Shown in pieces: positions 37,983 to 46,435 of a stretch of 64,000 nucleotides of DNA; the stretch's first letter is position 1, and each line of letters begins with the position of its first letter. The stretch is from contig NZ_CP124747.1 in the NCBI RefSeq assembly GCF_041860085.1, positions 5,022,001-5,086,000 on the forward strand, written 5' to 3'. Source of the DNA: Schlesneria sp. DSM 10557. GTDB taxonomy: Bacteria; Planctomycetota; Planctomycetia; Planctomycetales; Planctomycetaceae. The notes under the pieces were generated by a model. The model made no database searches. It was not told the origin of the DNA and was given only the letters and a program-made list of their open reading frames with translations. The position numbers and the translations under genes were made by a program.

Positions 37983-38800
37983 CACGTGAACAGGACGAAC
38001 TCCTGGCTCAAATGGAAGAATCGCGTGAGTCACTGGCTCACAAGATTGAGTTGCTCGAAGGAAAAGTTGCCGAGACAGTCGAAACGGCAACCGCCACCGT
38101 ACAAGAGGCAACGGCCAATGTGCTGGAAACAGTACAAACCGCTACGGCTACCGTCTCGGAAACGGTGGGCACTGTCACTGACGCCGTACAAGGGACGGTG
38201 CAGGATGTTCGCACGACACTTTACGATGGAGTCGAAAGCGTCAAAGGAGCTTTCGATATCTCACAACATGTCGAGAAGCACCCCTGGATCTCCATGATGG
38301 GTGCTGTGGCAGTGGGATATGTCGGCGCATCGCTTCTGCACCGCCCCAGTGCGGAACCTCGAACAAGGTCAAAATCCTACGGTCACTCGGGAATCCAGGG
38401 GTTATCGAGTCGGCCTTATGAAGAATTTGCGCCCAGTCCGACGAATACGGTTCCTCCCACCGTGGCCCAATACGCTGCGAATGATTCCACACTGCGTCCC
38501 TTGAGCAGCGCGCCTCAGTCATCAGCACCCCCGAGTAAGTCCTGGATTTCCATGCTCAGCGAAACGCTGGGACCAGAGATCAACAAGTTGAAGGGACTTG
38601 CGATCGGAACGGCGCTAGGAGCCGTACGGGATTCCGTTCTCCAGTCGGCGCCTGAAGCGATGAAGAAGCCACTGGCAGACGTCATTGACGAAGTGACGCA
38701 GAAACTGGGCGGCGAATGCCTGCAGGGCTCTCTGTTCACTTCGGATTCCACTTCAAGCGGTGGTAGCCAGTCTCGGGGTGTCCCCTCCGTTCCCCGATAA
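37961..38800 (+). CDS. DUF3618-like membrane protein with long coiled N-terminal region
   Basis: A 279-residue protein. The opening MEESRESLAHKIELLEGKVAETV is the DUF3618 signature; a stretch rich in Thr, Val, Glu and Gln repeats (VETATATVQEATANVLETVQTATATVSETVG) continues to about residue 70. A membrane helix lies at ~107-125 (PWISMMGAVAVGYVGASLL), followed by a Ser/Pro-rich linker and an Ala/Lys-rich amphipathic C-terminus. It overlaps the YqjE-like gene by 22 bases and is the last of this set of three. Confidence 0.75.
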   Translation: MAVDTEIAREQDELLAQMEESRESLAHKIELLEGKVAETVETATATVQEATANVLETVQTATATVSETVGTVTDAVQGTVQDVRTTLYDGVESVKGAFDISQHVEKHPWISMMGAVAVGYVGASLLHRPSAEPRTRSKSYGHSGIQGLSSRPYEEFAPSPTNTVPPTVAQYAANDSTLRPLSSAPQSSAPPSKSWISMLSETLGPEINKLKGLAIGTALGAVRDSVLQSAPEAMKKPLADVIDEVTQKLGGECLQGSLFTSDSTSSGGSQSRGVPSVPR

Positions 38801-38808
38801 TTTCTTTT

Positions 38809-38885
38809 TCGGTTTTTTACCGAATAACGATGCGCCCTGTCGGCGCGGGGGCTCATCGAGACCGCGCCGGGGGGCAATCGCCCCC
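38809..38885 (+). terminator. hairpins after the DUF3618-like gene
   Basis: TTCGGT and ACCGAA enclose a T-run at 38814-38829 (TTCGGTTTTTTACCGAA), then GGGGGCAATCGCCCCC at 38869-38884. Either could terminate the YqjD-E-DUF3618 operon, though the T-run lies in the loop of the first. Confidence 0.45.
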
Positions 38886-38919
38886 TCGTTGTTGTCCTCT
38901 CGAGAGAACCCCTTTTTCG

Positions 38920-39405
38920 ATGCCCTCTACACTCACGCCATCAGATTGTCTGACCTCACGGAATTCGTGTGATAATTCGTTGCCCGCTTGCGAGGATCCA
39001 GGTTTGTTCGAGTCGATTGATCGCGTTGTCACCCGTGGCGAGCTCGAAGCAGCGATTTCGGATTTGATTGTGAAGTTTGAATTGGAGTACTTCGGACGCG
39101 GACCTCAACAGATTCGGACCCATTTAATTGGCGACATGCTCCTCGTTCGCATGTCAGGAGTTCTGACACCATCGGAACTTCGACTGGTCCGTGGGGCCAA
39201 TTCGGCGGCCGCCACGGTTCTGTTGAAACGGATGAGGACCCAACTGATTGAGACGGCGACCCCTCTGATTCAGTTAATTGTAAAAAAAGTCACGCAGGTG
39301 AATGTGGTCAGCATGATGTACGACCTGGGACTGGCGACCGATGAAGAGATTATTCTTCTGACCCTGAGCAACGCTCCCGATTGTTGTGAAACATCGATGT
39401 CTTGA
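38920..39405 (+). CDS. DUF2294 (MpsC-like) domain protein
   Basis: A 161-residue protein. Residues ~40-155 match DUF2294, with the characteristic SDLIVKFELEYFGRGPQQI, IGDMLLVRMSGVLTPSE and VNVVSMMYDLGLATDEEI. The family is described as Na+-translocating, membrane-potential-generating MpsC, and occurs with carbon-uptake and stress genes. The ATG at 38920 (MPSTLTPSD) was used, with only a weak upstream GAGAG; the frame extends back to 38830. A strong terminator follows. Confidence 0.82.
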   Translation: MPSTLTPSDCLTSRNSCDNSLPACEDPGLFESIDRVVTRGELEAAISDLIVKFELEYFGRGPQQIRTHLIGDMLLVRMSGVLTPSELRLVRGANSAAATVLLKRMRTQLIETATPLIQLIVKKVTQVNVVSMMYDLGLATDEEIILLTLSNAPDCCETSMS

Positions 39406-39444
39406 CCGGCCGTGCCAACAAGGCCTAGGGGGCCAATCTGAGCC

Positions 39445-39486
39445 AAAAAGAGCGAGCCACCAGAAATGTGGGCTCGCTCTTTTTTT
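39445..39486 (+). terminator. rho-independent terminator after the DUF2294 gene
   Basis: Stem AAAGAGCGAGCC with GGCTCGCTCTTT around a short loop, followed by TTTTTTT. Strong intrinsic terminator. Confidence 0.93.
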
Positions 39487-39690
39487 GCACGGTTGAACCG
39501 AGTTTGGCGGACGAATTTTGGGCCATTGTTTGGAAGTCGTTCCCATTTCCGGATGAACGTAGTTCACAATCGGGCCGTCAGGTCGTTCTTTGGACCAGCA
39601 GGGCTTCGCAATGGAAGTGATGTATTCCGGCGGACATGGACGGCCGGGTTCCAGCCTCGCATGGCGATGAGCGAACGTTAAACTACGGCC

Positions 39691-41949
39691 ATGTTTAACA
39701 CTGGACGCTATTTCTGCTTGTTGCTGGTGGCCTTCGCCCTGACGCTCCTGTTCTGGGGGCCGCTCTTCTTTGGATACGGTTTCATTGGCGGGGATCTGTA
39801 TCCGTACTTCTTCCCCCAGAAGGTATTCTATGCGGATTGTCTTCGTGCGGGGGAATTGCCGCTGTGGAATGATCTCACCGGCTTTGGTTATCCCATCCTG
39901 GGAGAGAGTCAAACGGGGGCGGCTTATCCATTTCACGTCGTTTTGTACCGTCTGCTCGCGGTGAATACGGCGTACAACGTCCAGCATCTTCTCCATTATC
40001 TGATTTGCTTCGTCGCTACAGCACTCTTCGCCTTGCGGGTTGGGAATTCGGGGCGAGGTGCGATGCTGACGGGTCTGGTTTTCACCTTCGGGTGGTTTCC
40101 GCCCCGTTCCTGTCTGGAATGGGCCATTTTGACGGGCTGCTGGCTTCCCGTCGCAATGTACTGTGTGGAGTCTTTCCTTCAGACCCGCTTGTGGCGGTAC
40201 TCGATCAGCCTGAGCATTGCGCTGGGGCTGCAGTTGCTGGCGGGACATTACCACCTGGCTTTTATCACCCAGTTGATGGTTGCCAGTTATGCCACATGGC
40301 GGCTTTGGGCGGAGCATTCTCAACAGGTGCAAGTCCATCCCGGGACGGAACAAGGACGTGTGTCACGCGGTGCGCTGGCACTGATTCTGGCGGGCATCGC
40401 CGGGGTTTGTCTGGCGGGAGTTCAACTGGTTCCCTCATGGGAACTGAAGCAGCGCAGTTCGCGCGTGGTGGCGGGAAGCGACTACGATCCTGCTTACGGA
40501 CACATGCCCCCGCTCTATGTGACCCAGCTGATTGCTCCGTGGTGCTGGTACAGTCCACAGGCTATCGGGGAAGACAATCTGGTGCGAACGCTGGCAGAAC
40601 TGGTTGCGCCGTGGCAGCTTTTCGGTCCCAACCACGAGCTTGACGAGGCGATTCGGCAGGCTCGCCTTGCTGCATTGGAAACGGGAACCAATAAGGTCGA
40701 AGCCCACGTGTACTGTGGAATCGTCCCGCTGCTGCTGGCTGCATTTGCTGTCATCCGCTGGGCTCGACACCGGCGATCATCGAATAACTCTCAGGCGAAC
40801 GCATCCGTGTTGAATGGCACCACCGGTTACTGGCTGATGGTGGGAACCGTGGCACTCATCTACGCAACGGGATGGCTGCTGCCCATAGGAAAGCATTTGC
40901 CCGGCTTCAGCTTCTTTCGGGGGCCGGGGCGTTACGGGATTGTGACCACCTTTGCCATCGCGCTGCTCGCGGGGCAGATGCTCAGTCAACTGCAGCGCTG
41001 CGCCTGGCCGATGACCGCACGGGGGATCGTCATAGGGGCGATCTTCGCCTCGACGACCGGGGATCTGTGGATGGTGAGTCGCATGGTGACCTATACGGCG
41101 ATCGTGTCGAAGCCGGCAATTTCGTTCCGTGAGGACAGCCCTGTTCGAAAGCTGCTGGCTGACGAAAAGGAGCTGCCGCGGCTGGTATCGCCGGGTCCCA
41201 ATGTCGGGACACTGCTTGGTGTGTCGTGCGTCCCCTGGTATCTGGGGATCGCTCCTGCAGAGTATGTCGATTCCCAGTTTGCGATGCCGGATTCTCCCAA
41301 ACCGCTTCCCTCGGGTCGGCCGACTCCCGCATCCGTCCCCTACCTCGAATGGCTCAGTCAGGCGGGCGTGACACACGTTCTCAATTTTGAACCTCTCGAC
41401 GAACAAGGTTGGGGCGTCGAGCTTTTGTGGAAAGGGGTCGACCCCTTTCTCAATCGGATCTGGGGACGAATGGAACCGATCCATTTGTATCGGTTCAAGC
41501 AGCGGGAAGCGGGCGGCGACGCCGTTTCGTATCCCGGACGTGCCCGTATCGGCGCGAATGGAGTGAGCGTTTCGAATCGACCGGAAATTCCGCGGGGACG
41601 GGGAACACGCAAGGTCGTCGTCGAGCAGGCTCCGAAACCGGATGAGCCTCTCATTCTCACAGAACTTGCCTATCCGGGCTGGACTGTCGAGAAGAACGGC
41701 ATCCCAACGGAATCGCGTCAGATAGGTCAATTTCGGGCTGTGGATGCTCCAGCGAAGGGTGATATCTTTGTCTGGCGCTACCGCCCTCTCAGCGTCATCA
41801 TCGGAGCAATCGTCAGTCTGTTCACTGCGTTCCTCCTGGCGGCGGTTGCTCATGTCCGCTTCTGGCACACGGGGCTGACCGATCGATTCTTACGCTGGGC
41901 CTGGTCAGCAGCCGACGGCCGTGTGCCCGGAAGCGAACACCGCGCATGA
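39691..41949 (+). CDS. YfhO-like (GT-C fold) polytopic membrane protein
   Basis: A 752-residue protein. Its N-terminal half has about ten membrane segments and the signature of YfhO-type proteins: GGDLYPYFFPQK-F then AGELPLWNDLTGFGYP and AAYPFHVVLYRL. A large extracytoplasmic C-terminal domain follows (residues ~490-700), and a final membrane helix (IVSLFTAFLLAAVAHV). In Gram-positive bacteria YfhO-type proteins attach sugars to lipid-linked polymers. The sugar and acceptor here are unknown. It is monocistronic, with a terminator upstream. Confidence 0.85.
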   Translation: MFNTGRYFCLLLVAFALTLLFWGPLFFGYGFIGGDLYPYFFPQKVFYADCLRAGELPLWNDLTGFGYPILGESQTGAAYPFHVVLYRLLAVNTAYNVQHLLHYLICFVATALFALRVGNSGRGAMLTGLVFTFGWFPPRSCLEWAILTGCWLPVAMYCVESFLQTRLWRYSISLSIALGLQLLAGHYHLAFITQLMVASYATWRLWAEHSQQVQVHPGTEQGRVSRGALALILAGIAGVCLAGVQLVPSWELKQRSSRVVAGSDYDPAYGHMPPLYVTQLIAPWCWYSPQAIGEDNLVRTLAELVAPWQLFGPNHELDEAIRQARLAALETGTNKVEAHVYCGIVPLLLAAFAVIRWARHRRSSNNSQANASVLNGTTGYWLMVGTVALIYATGWLLPIGKHLPGFSFFRGPGRYGIVTTFAIALLAGQMLSQLQRCAWPMTARGIVIGAIFASTTGDLWMVSRMVTYTAIVSKPAISFREDSPVRKLLADEKELPRLVSPGPNVGTLLGVSCVPWYLGIAPAEYVDSQFAMPDSPKPLPSGRPTPASVPYLEWLSQAGVTHVLNFEPLDEQGWGVELLWKGVDPFLNRIWGRMEPIHLYRFKQREAGGDAVSYPGRARIGANGVSVSNRPEIPRGRGTRKVVVEQAPKPDEPLILTELAYPGWTVEKNGIPTESRQIGQFRAVDAPAKGDIFVWRYRPLSVIIGAIVSLFTAFLLAAVAHVRFWHTGLTDRFLRWAWSAADGRVPGSEHRA

Positions 41950-42521
41950 ACGGCCGCGCCATTTCGTCATTGCGATATTATTAAAAACGTCACGGAGTCG
42001 ACCCGCTCGGCAGGTGCACGCTTACATTCTCGACACGTTAAGAGAACTTAATTCGTCTTGTCGTACAGAATGCGTTTCAATACCGCTGAGCCCGCTACGC
42101 GCGGGGAACGAATGTCAGACTTTGGTCTCTGTCGATGATTCGAACTGAGCGAGATAGCAGAGGCAGGGAATTCATCCTGCCGAGGCGCACGACTGGTGCA
42201 TGCGCCGCTCGCTTTCGAAGACGTCGTTCGAATGCCGGGATGATTTGCAAAGGACTTCGGCAGACGTTGCACACGACAAGAGTCGTTGTCTGGTCGTCAC
42301 GACACTCGCGAAAACGCGGAGAGAGTGAGGGTGGTTCACTGTAAAAGAATGTCCGAGACACTTTTACGTTTCGGCCGCGTGCTCGTTCGGTGAGGCCCCT
42401 CGAGGGATGTTGGCTGACTTCTTCGTCAGCCCGATTGATCGGCACAGTGGCTGCTTTCGCTCGCTTCCGCGTTCGTCTGCGGAGCGTGCTCTGCCGGGAT
42501 TACTAAAAAGGGATATGCGCT
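41950..42521. other. intergenic region upstream of the SbtA-type gene
   Basis: About 570 bases. It should hold the SbtA promoter. A short inverted repeat GGCAGG/CCTGCC lies near 42162-42181. No ORF with a ribosome site was found. Confidence 0.4.
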
Positions 42522-43952
42522 GTGCTTCATGAATTTCTTGATAACTTCACTCACAACCTGTTCAAGCCGTTACTGCTGTTCTTTTATGCCGGCTTTCTGA
42601 TTCCCATGCTGCACGTCAAGCTGGAATTCCCGAAGGCCGTCTATCAAGGTTTGACCATCTATCTGTTACTCGCCATCGGCTGGAAAGGTGGCGAAGAGCT
42701 TGCGGGGCTGGAGCCACATCTTTACGGACAAGCGGCCGGGTTTATGCTGATCGGCCTGGTGACCAATTCGATTATCGGTGTCGTCGCTTTTTATACGCTC
42801 CGTCTGACCACGAAACTGCGCCAGATCGATGCGGCCACCGTCGCCGGGTATTACGGTTCGGATTCCGCGGGTACTTTCGTAACCTGTATGGGGGTGCTGA
42901 CCGCCGGCAAAATCGCGTTTGCTCCCTACATGCCTGTGATGCTTGCGGTCATGGAAATTCCCGGCTGCCTGGTCGCCCTGTATCTGGTGGCCAACATGCG
43001 GCAGCGAGGAATGGACGCCAAGGGGAATATGCCGGGTGAGGCTGGGTATGGCCAGTTTCGCAGAGACATCCCGCCCCAGCACGAACATGAGGAGGATCTC
43101 GACGAACAAGAGCATGACTACGAAGACGAATATGCCCTGGAGGAAGAATACGCTGCTGTGGGAGCCGGACATGCCCACGTTCGATCAAACGGTGTGTCGA
43201 ATGTGGGCCGATCATCGGCCAACGGAACCACACGAGGGGGACGGAATACGGCTGCCCTGCGAACTCAATCGACAGAATCCGAAAGTTCCACGACAGCACA
43301 AAACGCCGCCGACGAAGCGGAGGCAACGATTGCTCTGCAGGAAGTCGACCTTCATGCGGGAGAGGATGCACCCACCCAGAAAGCGCGGGGGGCTTTCTTG
43401 AGCAAGGAACTGCTTCACGAAGTCTTCCTGAATCCCGGGATCTTCCTGTTGTTCGCGGGTATCGCCATCGGTTTCATCTCGCGACTGCAAGGTGAAAAAG
43501 TGACAGCGATGGACGACGCGTTGTTCGTGAATCTGTTCCACGGACTGCTGTGTGTCTTCCTGCTGGAGATGGGAATGACCGCTTCCAAGAAGCTCAAGGA
43601 TCTGAGAAATGCAGGCTGGCAGTTTGTGACGTTCGCGTTAGTGGCTCCGAACGTCTTCGCAGTCATGGGGATGTTGATCGCCCATGGGTACAGCCTGTTC
43701 CTGGGACAGCAACTGGAACTGGGGACGTATGTGCTGTTCGCTGTCCTATGTGGTGCCGCCTCGTATATCGCTCTTCCCGCAGTCCAGCGACTGGCGATTC
43801 CCGAAGCCAGCCCCACCTTGCCGCTCGCTGCCTCACTGGGGGTGACCTTCAGTTACAACGTCACCATTGGTATTCCCGTCTACCTGATGATTGCCACAAT
43901 CATTACCAGGTATGCTCCGGTCGCTGCGGCGACGACTCATGCGGCCCTCTGA
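42522..43952 (+). CDS. sbtA: SbtA-type sodium-dependent bicarbonate transporter (PF05982)
   Basis: A 476-residue polytopic protein. The N-half and C-half each have about five membrane segments. The AGYYGSDSAGTFVTC segment near residue 110 corresponds to a conserved substrate-site loop of SbtA, and GAASYIALPAVQRLAIPEASPTLPLA to its inverted-repeat partner. The halves are joined by a long cytosolic insert (~residues 180-290) that is rich in Asp, Glu and His, then Ser/Thr. The family takes up bicarbonate with sodium. No SbtB (PII-like) gene is nearby. GTG start at 42522 with AAGGGA upstream. A long terminator follows. Confidence 0.88.
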   Translation: MLHEFLDNFTHNLFKPLLLFFYAGFLIPMLHVKLEFPKAVYQGLTIYLLLAIGWKGGEELAGLEPHLYGQAAGFMLIGLVTNSIIGVVAFYTLRLTTKLRQIDAATVAGYYGSDSAGTFVTCMGVLTAGKIAFAPYMPVMLAVMEIPGCLVALYLVANMRQRGMDAKGNMPGEAGYGQFRRDIPPQHEHEEDLDEQEHDYEDEYALEEEYAAVGAGHAHVRSNGVSNVGRSSANGTTRGGRNTAALRTQSTESESSTTAQNAADEAEATIALQEVDLHAGEDAPTQKARGAFLSKELLHEVFLNPGIFLLFAGIAIGFISRLQGEKVTAMDDALFVNLFHGLLCVFLLEMGMTASKKLKDLRNAGWQFVTFALVAPNVFAVMGMLIAHGYSLFLGQQLELGTYVLFAVLCGAASYIALPAVQRLAIPEASPTLPLAASLGVTFSYNVTIGIPVYLMIATIITRYAPVAAATTHAAL

Positions 43953-43985
43953 TTGAAGTGCATGTTTGGCACGTTCGTCTGAGAT

Positions 43986-44039
43986 AACCAAACAAAAAGC
44001 CCCTGCCAGGAAATCCTCGCAGGGGCTTTTTGTTTGGTT
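43986..44039. terminator. bidirectional terminator between sbtA and the SUF cluster
   Basis: A very long stem (AACCAAACAAAAAGCCCCTGC with its complement at 44019-44039) around a loop of about 12 bases. It has a T-run on one strand and an A-run that gives T on the other, so it can end both converging operons. Confidence 0.93.
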
Positions 44040-44079
44040 GCATTGTGACATCGTCACAAGGCGGGGATCATGTGAGCGA

Positions 44080-44634
44080 TCAGAAAATTCCCAACTGATC
44101 GCGTGCATCGTCGGTCATGCGGTCGGGCGTCCACGGCGGGGTCATCGTCAACTTGATTTCCGCCTGATCGACGCCGGAGAGTTTTTCGAGTGACATTTTC
44201 GCTTGCGAGATGATTTGCGGACCCGCAGGACAAGCCGGGCTGGTCAACGTCATCTCGACGAGCACTTTTCGTTCGGTGTGATTGATGGAGTAGACCAGTC
44301 CCAGATCCACGATATTGATCATGAGTTCGGGGTCGATCACTTCCCGCAGGGCGTCAATCAGAGCCGCATCGTCGGGTGCGGATTCTTCCCCGGCTTCCGC
44401 AGCAGCGGCCTCTGGAGAGGCGTCGGCACCGTCTGTAGCTGACGAGCAGCTTGCATTGGTCGACGGAATCGCCTCGGCTGTGGCTGCGGGCGTAGATGCT
44501 GATGATTGGCAGCAACCTTCTGATGTCGTCGCGGACTTATCTGCGGACGTCGGTGTCTCTACGGCTGCTGAATGATTGTCGGAACAACAATCGGTGGCGG
44601 GAGCGATTGGAATGGAATGCGTTTCAGGGTTCAT
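44080..44634 (-). CDS. sufT: SufT-like DUF59 metal-sulfur assembly protein with Cys-bearing N-terminal extension
   Basis: A 184-residue protein. Residues ~90-184 are a DUF59/MIP18 domain: REVIDPELMINIVDLGLVYSI, VEMTLTSPACPAGPQI (with the conserved Cys) and TMTPPWTPDRM. DUF59 proteins help maturate Fe-S proteins. The first ~85 residues are Ala/Ser/Thr-rich and carry two Cys pairs (DCCSD, GCCQS) plus a further Cys (SCSS), which is unusual. The start overlaps the Rieske gene stop by 4 bases (ATGA), so translation is coupled. It is the last gene of the SUF cluster. Confidence 0.88.
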   Translation of the reverse strand: MNPETHSIPIAPATDCCSDNHSAAVETPTSADKSATTSEGCCQSSASTPAATAEAIPSTNASCSSATDGADASPEAAAAEAGEESAPDDAALIDALREVIDPELMINIVDLGLVYSINHTERKVLVEMTLTSPACPAGPQIISQAKMSLEKLSGVDQAEIKLTMTPPWTPDRMTDDARDQLGIF

Positions 44635-44945
44635 GTGCGGGGCCTCACGTAAATGTCGCCGTCGCGAACTTGGACTTCAAAGGTAGAAATCGGTTCGATG
44701 GCGGGCATGCAAAGGGGTTTCCCCGTTCGAAGATCGAATCGCGCTCCATGCCGGGGACAGACGATCGAGCAGTTTTCGACGGGCCCATTCGTCAACGGCT
44801 GCCCATCGTGAGAACAGACGTCCTCGATCGCAAAAAAATCGTCCCCGATCCGGATCAGCAACGAAGGAACCTCGTCCACCAGAATCGATAATCGCCCCCC
44901 GGAGGGAACTTCGCTTACAGACGCAACTCGTTCAAATTCAGACAT
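44631..44945 (-). CDS. Rieske-type [2Fe-2S] ferredoxin
   Basis: A 104-residue single-domain protein. The cluster motifs CSHDG (C-x-H) and CPRHGARFDLRTG (C-x2-H) are intact, and the fold reads FERVASVSEVP at the start. Such proteins are common in SUF operons of this lineage and probably supply electrons for cluster assembly, though this has not been shown. The ATG at 44943-44945 was chosen over an upstream start at 45062. It lies 153 bases after sufD. Confidence 0.9.
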   Translation of the reverse strand: MSEFERVASVSEVPSGGRLSILVDEVPSLLIRIGDDFFAIEDVCSHDGQPLTNGPVENCSIVCPRHGARFDLRTGKPLCMPAIEPISTFEVQVRDGDIYVRPRT

Positions 44946-45098
44946 GCACTTCACATTCTTTACTGGGGCACCGGTACAGGGGCGATGATCGGGCTTGTGA
45001 CAGGCGAGAACGCCACCGACGAAACACCGTCTGTGGCGCTGCGTTGCCCTCACCAGCCGCAATGGAATTCAGCTCAAACGGGAGAGACTGACTGTGGT

Positions 45099-46424
45099 TT
45101 ACAGTCCGCCAATTCCCAGTTTTCGCTCAACCGCCTGTCCGAGAGTTTCTCGCACGATTTCGACCGGGATGCGGTCATAAACCCGCTGAAAGAATCCCTC
45201 CACAATCAGGTGCATGGCTTCAGCCCGACTGAGTCCTCGGCACATGCAGTAGAACAATTGCTCTTCATCGACACGACCGCAGGTGGCACCGTGGGTACAG
45301 CGGACGTCATCCGCTTCGATCTCAAGACCGGGGATGGCATCGGCGCGGCACGTTTCGCTCATCAGCAGGCTATCGTTTCGCTGGTAGCCGTCTGTTTTCT
45401 GAGCGTCTTTGGCGACCTTGATCATTCCACGCCAAACGCAGCGGGCGTTGTCGCGGACGACGTCTTTGTAAAGCAGGTCGCTGCGCGTATGGGGCGCGTT
45501 GTGAGTCTGCTGCGTGTAGTACGACAGGAGCTGCTTTTCGGTGGCGAACGTGACGCCGTTCACTTCGGCGGCAGCCCCTTTTCCGTCCAGGAAAACATCC
45601 TGGTGGACGTGAGCGAACCGGGCGCCCAGACCAGCCACGGTCCATTGCAGCGAGGCACTCGCGTCGACACGGCCCACCTGGTGAGCGAAATGCCAGACCT
45701 TGTCGTTCCAGTTCTGAAGCTGGACGTAACAAAGGTTCGAACGAGGTGCGAGCAGCAGTTCAACAGCGCCGACGTGAACCCCGGGCAGGTCCGGCGAAGT
45801 CGACGACGTTTCTTCCAGCAGCGTGGCAGAAGCCCCTTCTTCCAGGATCACCAGCGTGTGACTGAAATCGGCAGCACCCGCGGCAGCCAGCCCGATCAGG
45901 CTATACAGCGGTTTGCTGATCTGGACGTTCCGGGGAACATACAGGACGGTCCCGCCGGTACAGTAGGCGGCGTGCCAGGCGGCAAACCGATCTGCTTCCG
46001 GCTTGACCGCTCGGGTCATCAGGTGCGGCTTGAGGATGTCGCCGTGAGTCTGGAGTAAGTCGGATAGGTTTCCATACAGAACCCCCTGCTTGACCAGGTC
46101 CTCGTCGAGCTTCGAAGGCGAACTGGCGCCATCGATGTGACTGACGAAGCCAGCGAACTCGGCTCGGGTTGCGAGGAGAGTTTCAAAGGCAGCGACCGCA
46201 TTTGCTGTCGAGGGAGTCTGGATGGCAAACTTGTCTGCGCGGAAAGCCCGCGTATCGACTCGCTTCCATTCTTCCGGATCGAGTTCTGTTTGGAGCAGTT
46301 CACGGTAGGTTTCGAACGCACCGCGGCGCAGGTCGCTCATCCACGATGGTTCGCGGCGCGAGGCAAGAAACGATTCGAAGGCGTCAGTACCAAACGCCGC
46401 ATGAGAGGGTGTCACAGTCAACAT
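45099..46424 (-). CDS. sufD: Fe-S cluster assembly scaffold protein SufD
   Basis: A 441-residue protein of the SufB/SufD family. The N-terminus is the helical SufD type (RREPSWMSDLRRGAFETYREL). The beta-helix core includes VPRNVQISKPLYSLIG, LVILEEGASATLLEE and, near the C-terminus, CTHGATCGRVDEEQLFYCMCRGL, with the conserved His of the SufD interface. It partners SufB and SufC in the SufBC2D complex in the cytoplasm. It starts 11 bases after the sufB stop. Confidence 0.95.
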   Translation of the reverse strand: MLTVTPSHAAFGTDAFESFLASRREPSWMSDLRRGAFETYRELLQTELDPEEWKRVDTRAFRADKFAIQTPSTANAVAAFETLLATRAEFAGFVSHIDGASSPSKLDEDLVKQGVLYGNLSDLLQTHGDILKPHLMTRAVKPEADRFAAWHAAYCTGGTVLYVPRNVQISKPLYSLIGLAAAGAADFSHTLVILEEGASATLLEETSSTSPDLPGVHVGAVELLLAPRSNLCYVQLQNWNDKVWHFAHQVGRVDASASLQWTVAGLGARFAHVHQDVFLDGKGAAAEVNGVTFATEKQLLSYYTQQTHNAPHTRSDLLYKDVVRDNARCVWRGMIKVAKDAQKTDGYQRNDSLLMSETCRADAIPGLEIEADDVRCTHGATCGRVDEEQLFYCMCRGLSRAEAMHLIVEGFFQRVYDRIPVEIVRETLGQAVERKLGIGGL

Positions 46425-46435
46425 GGCTTCGGAAA

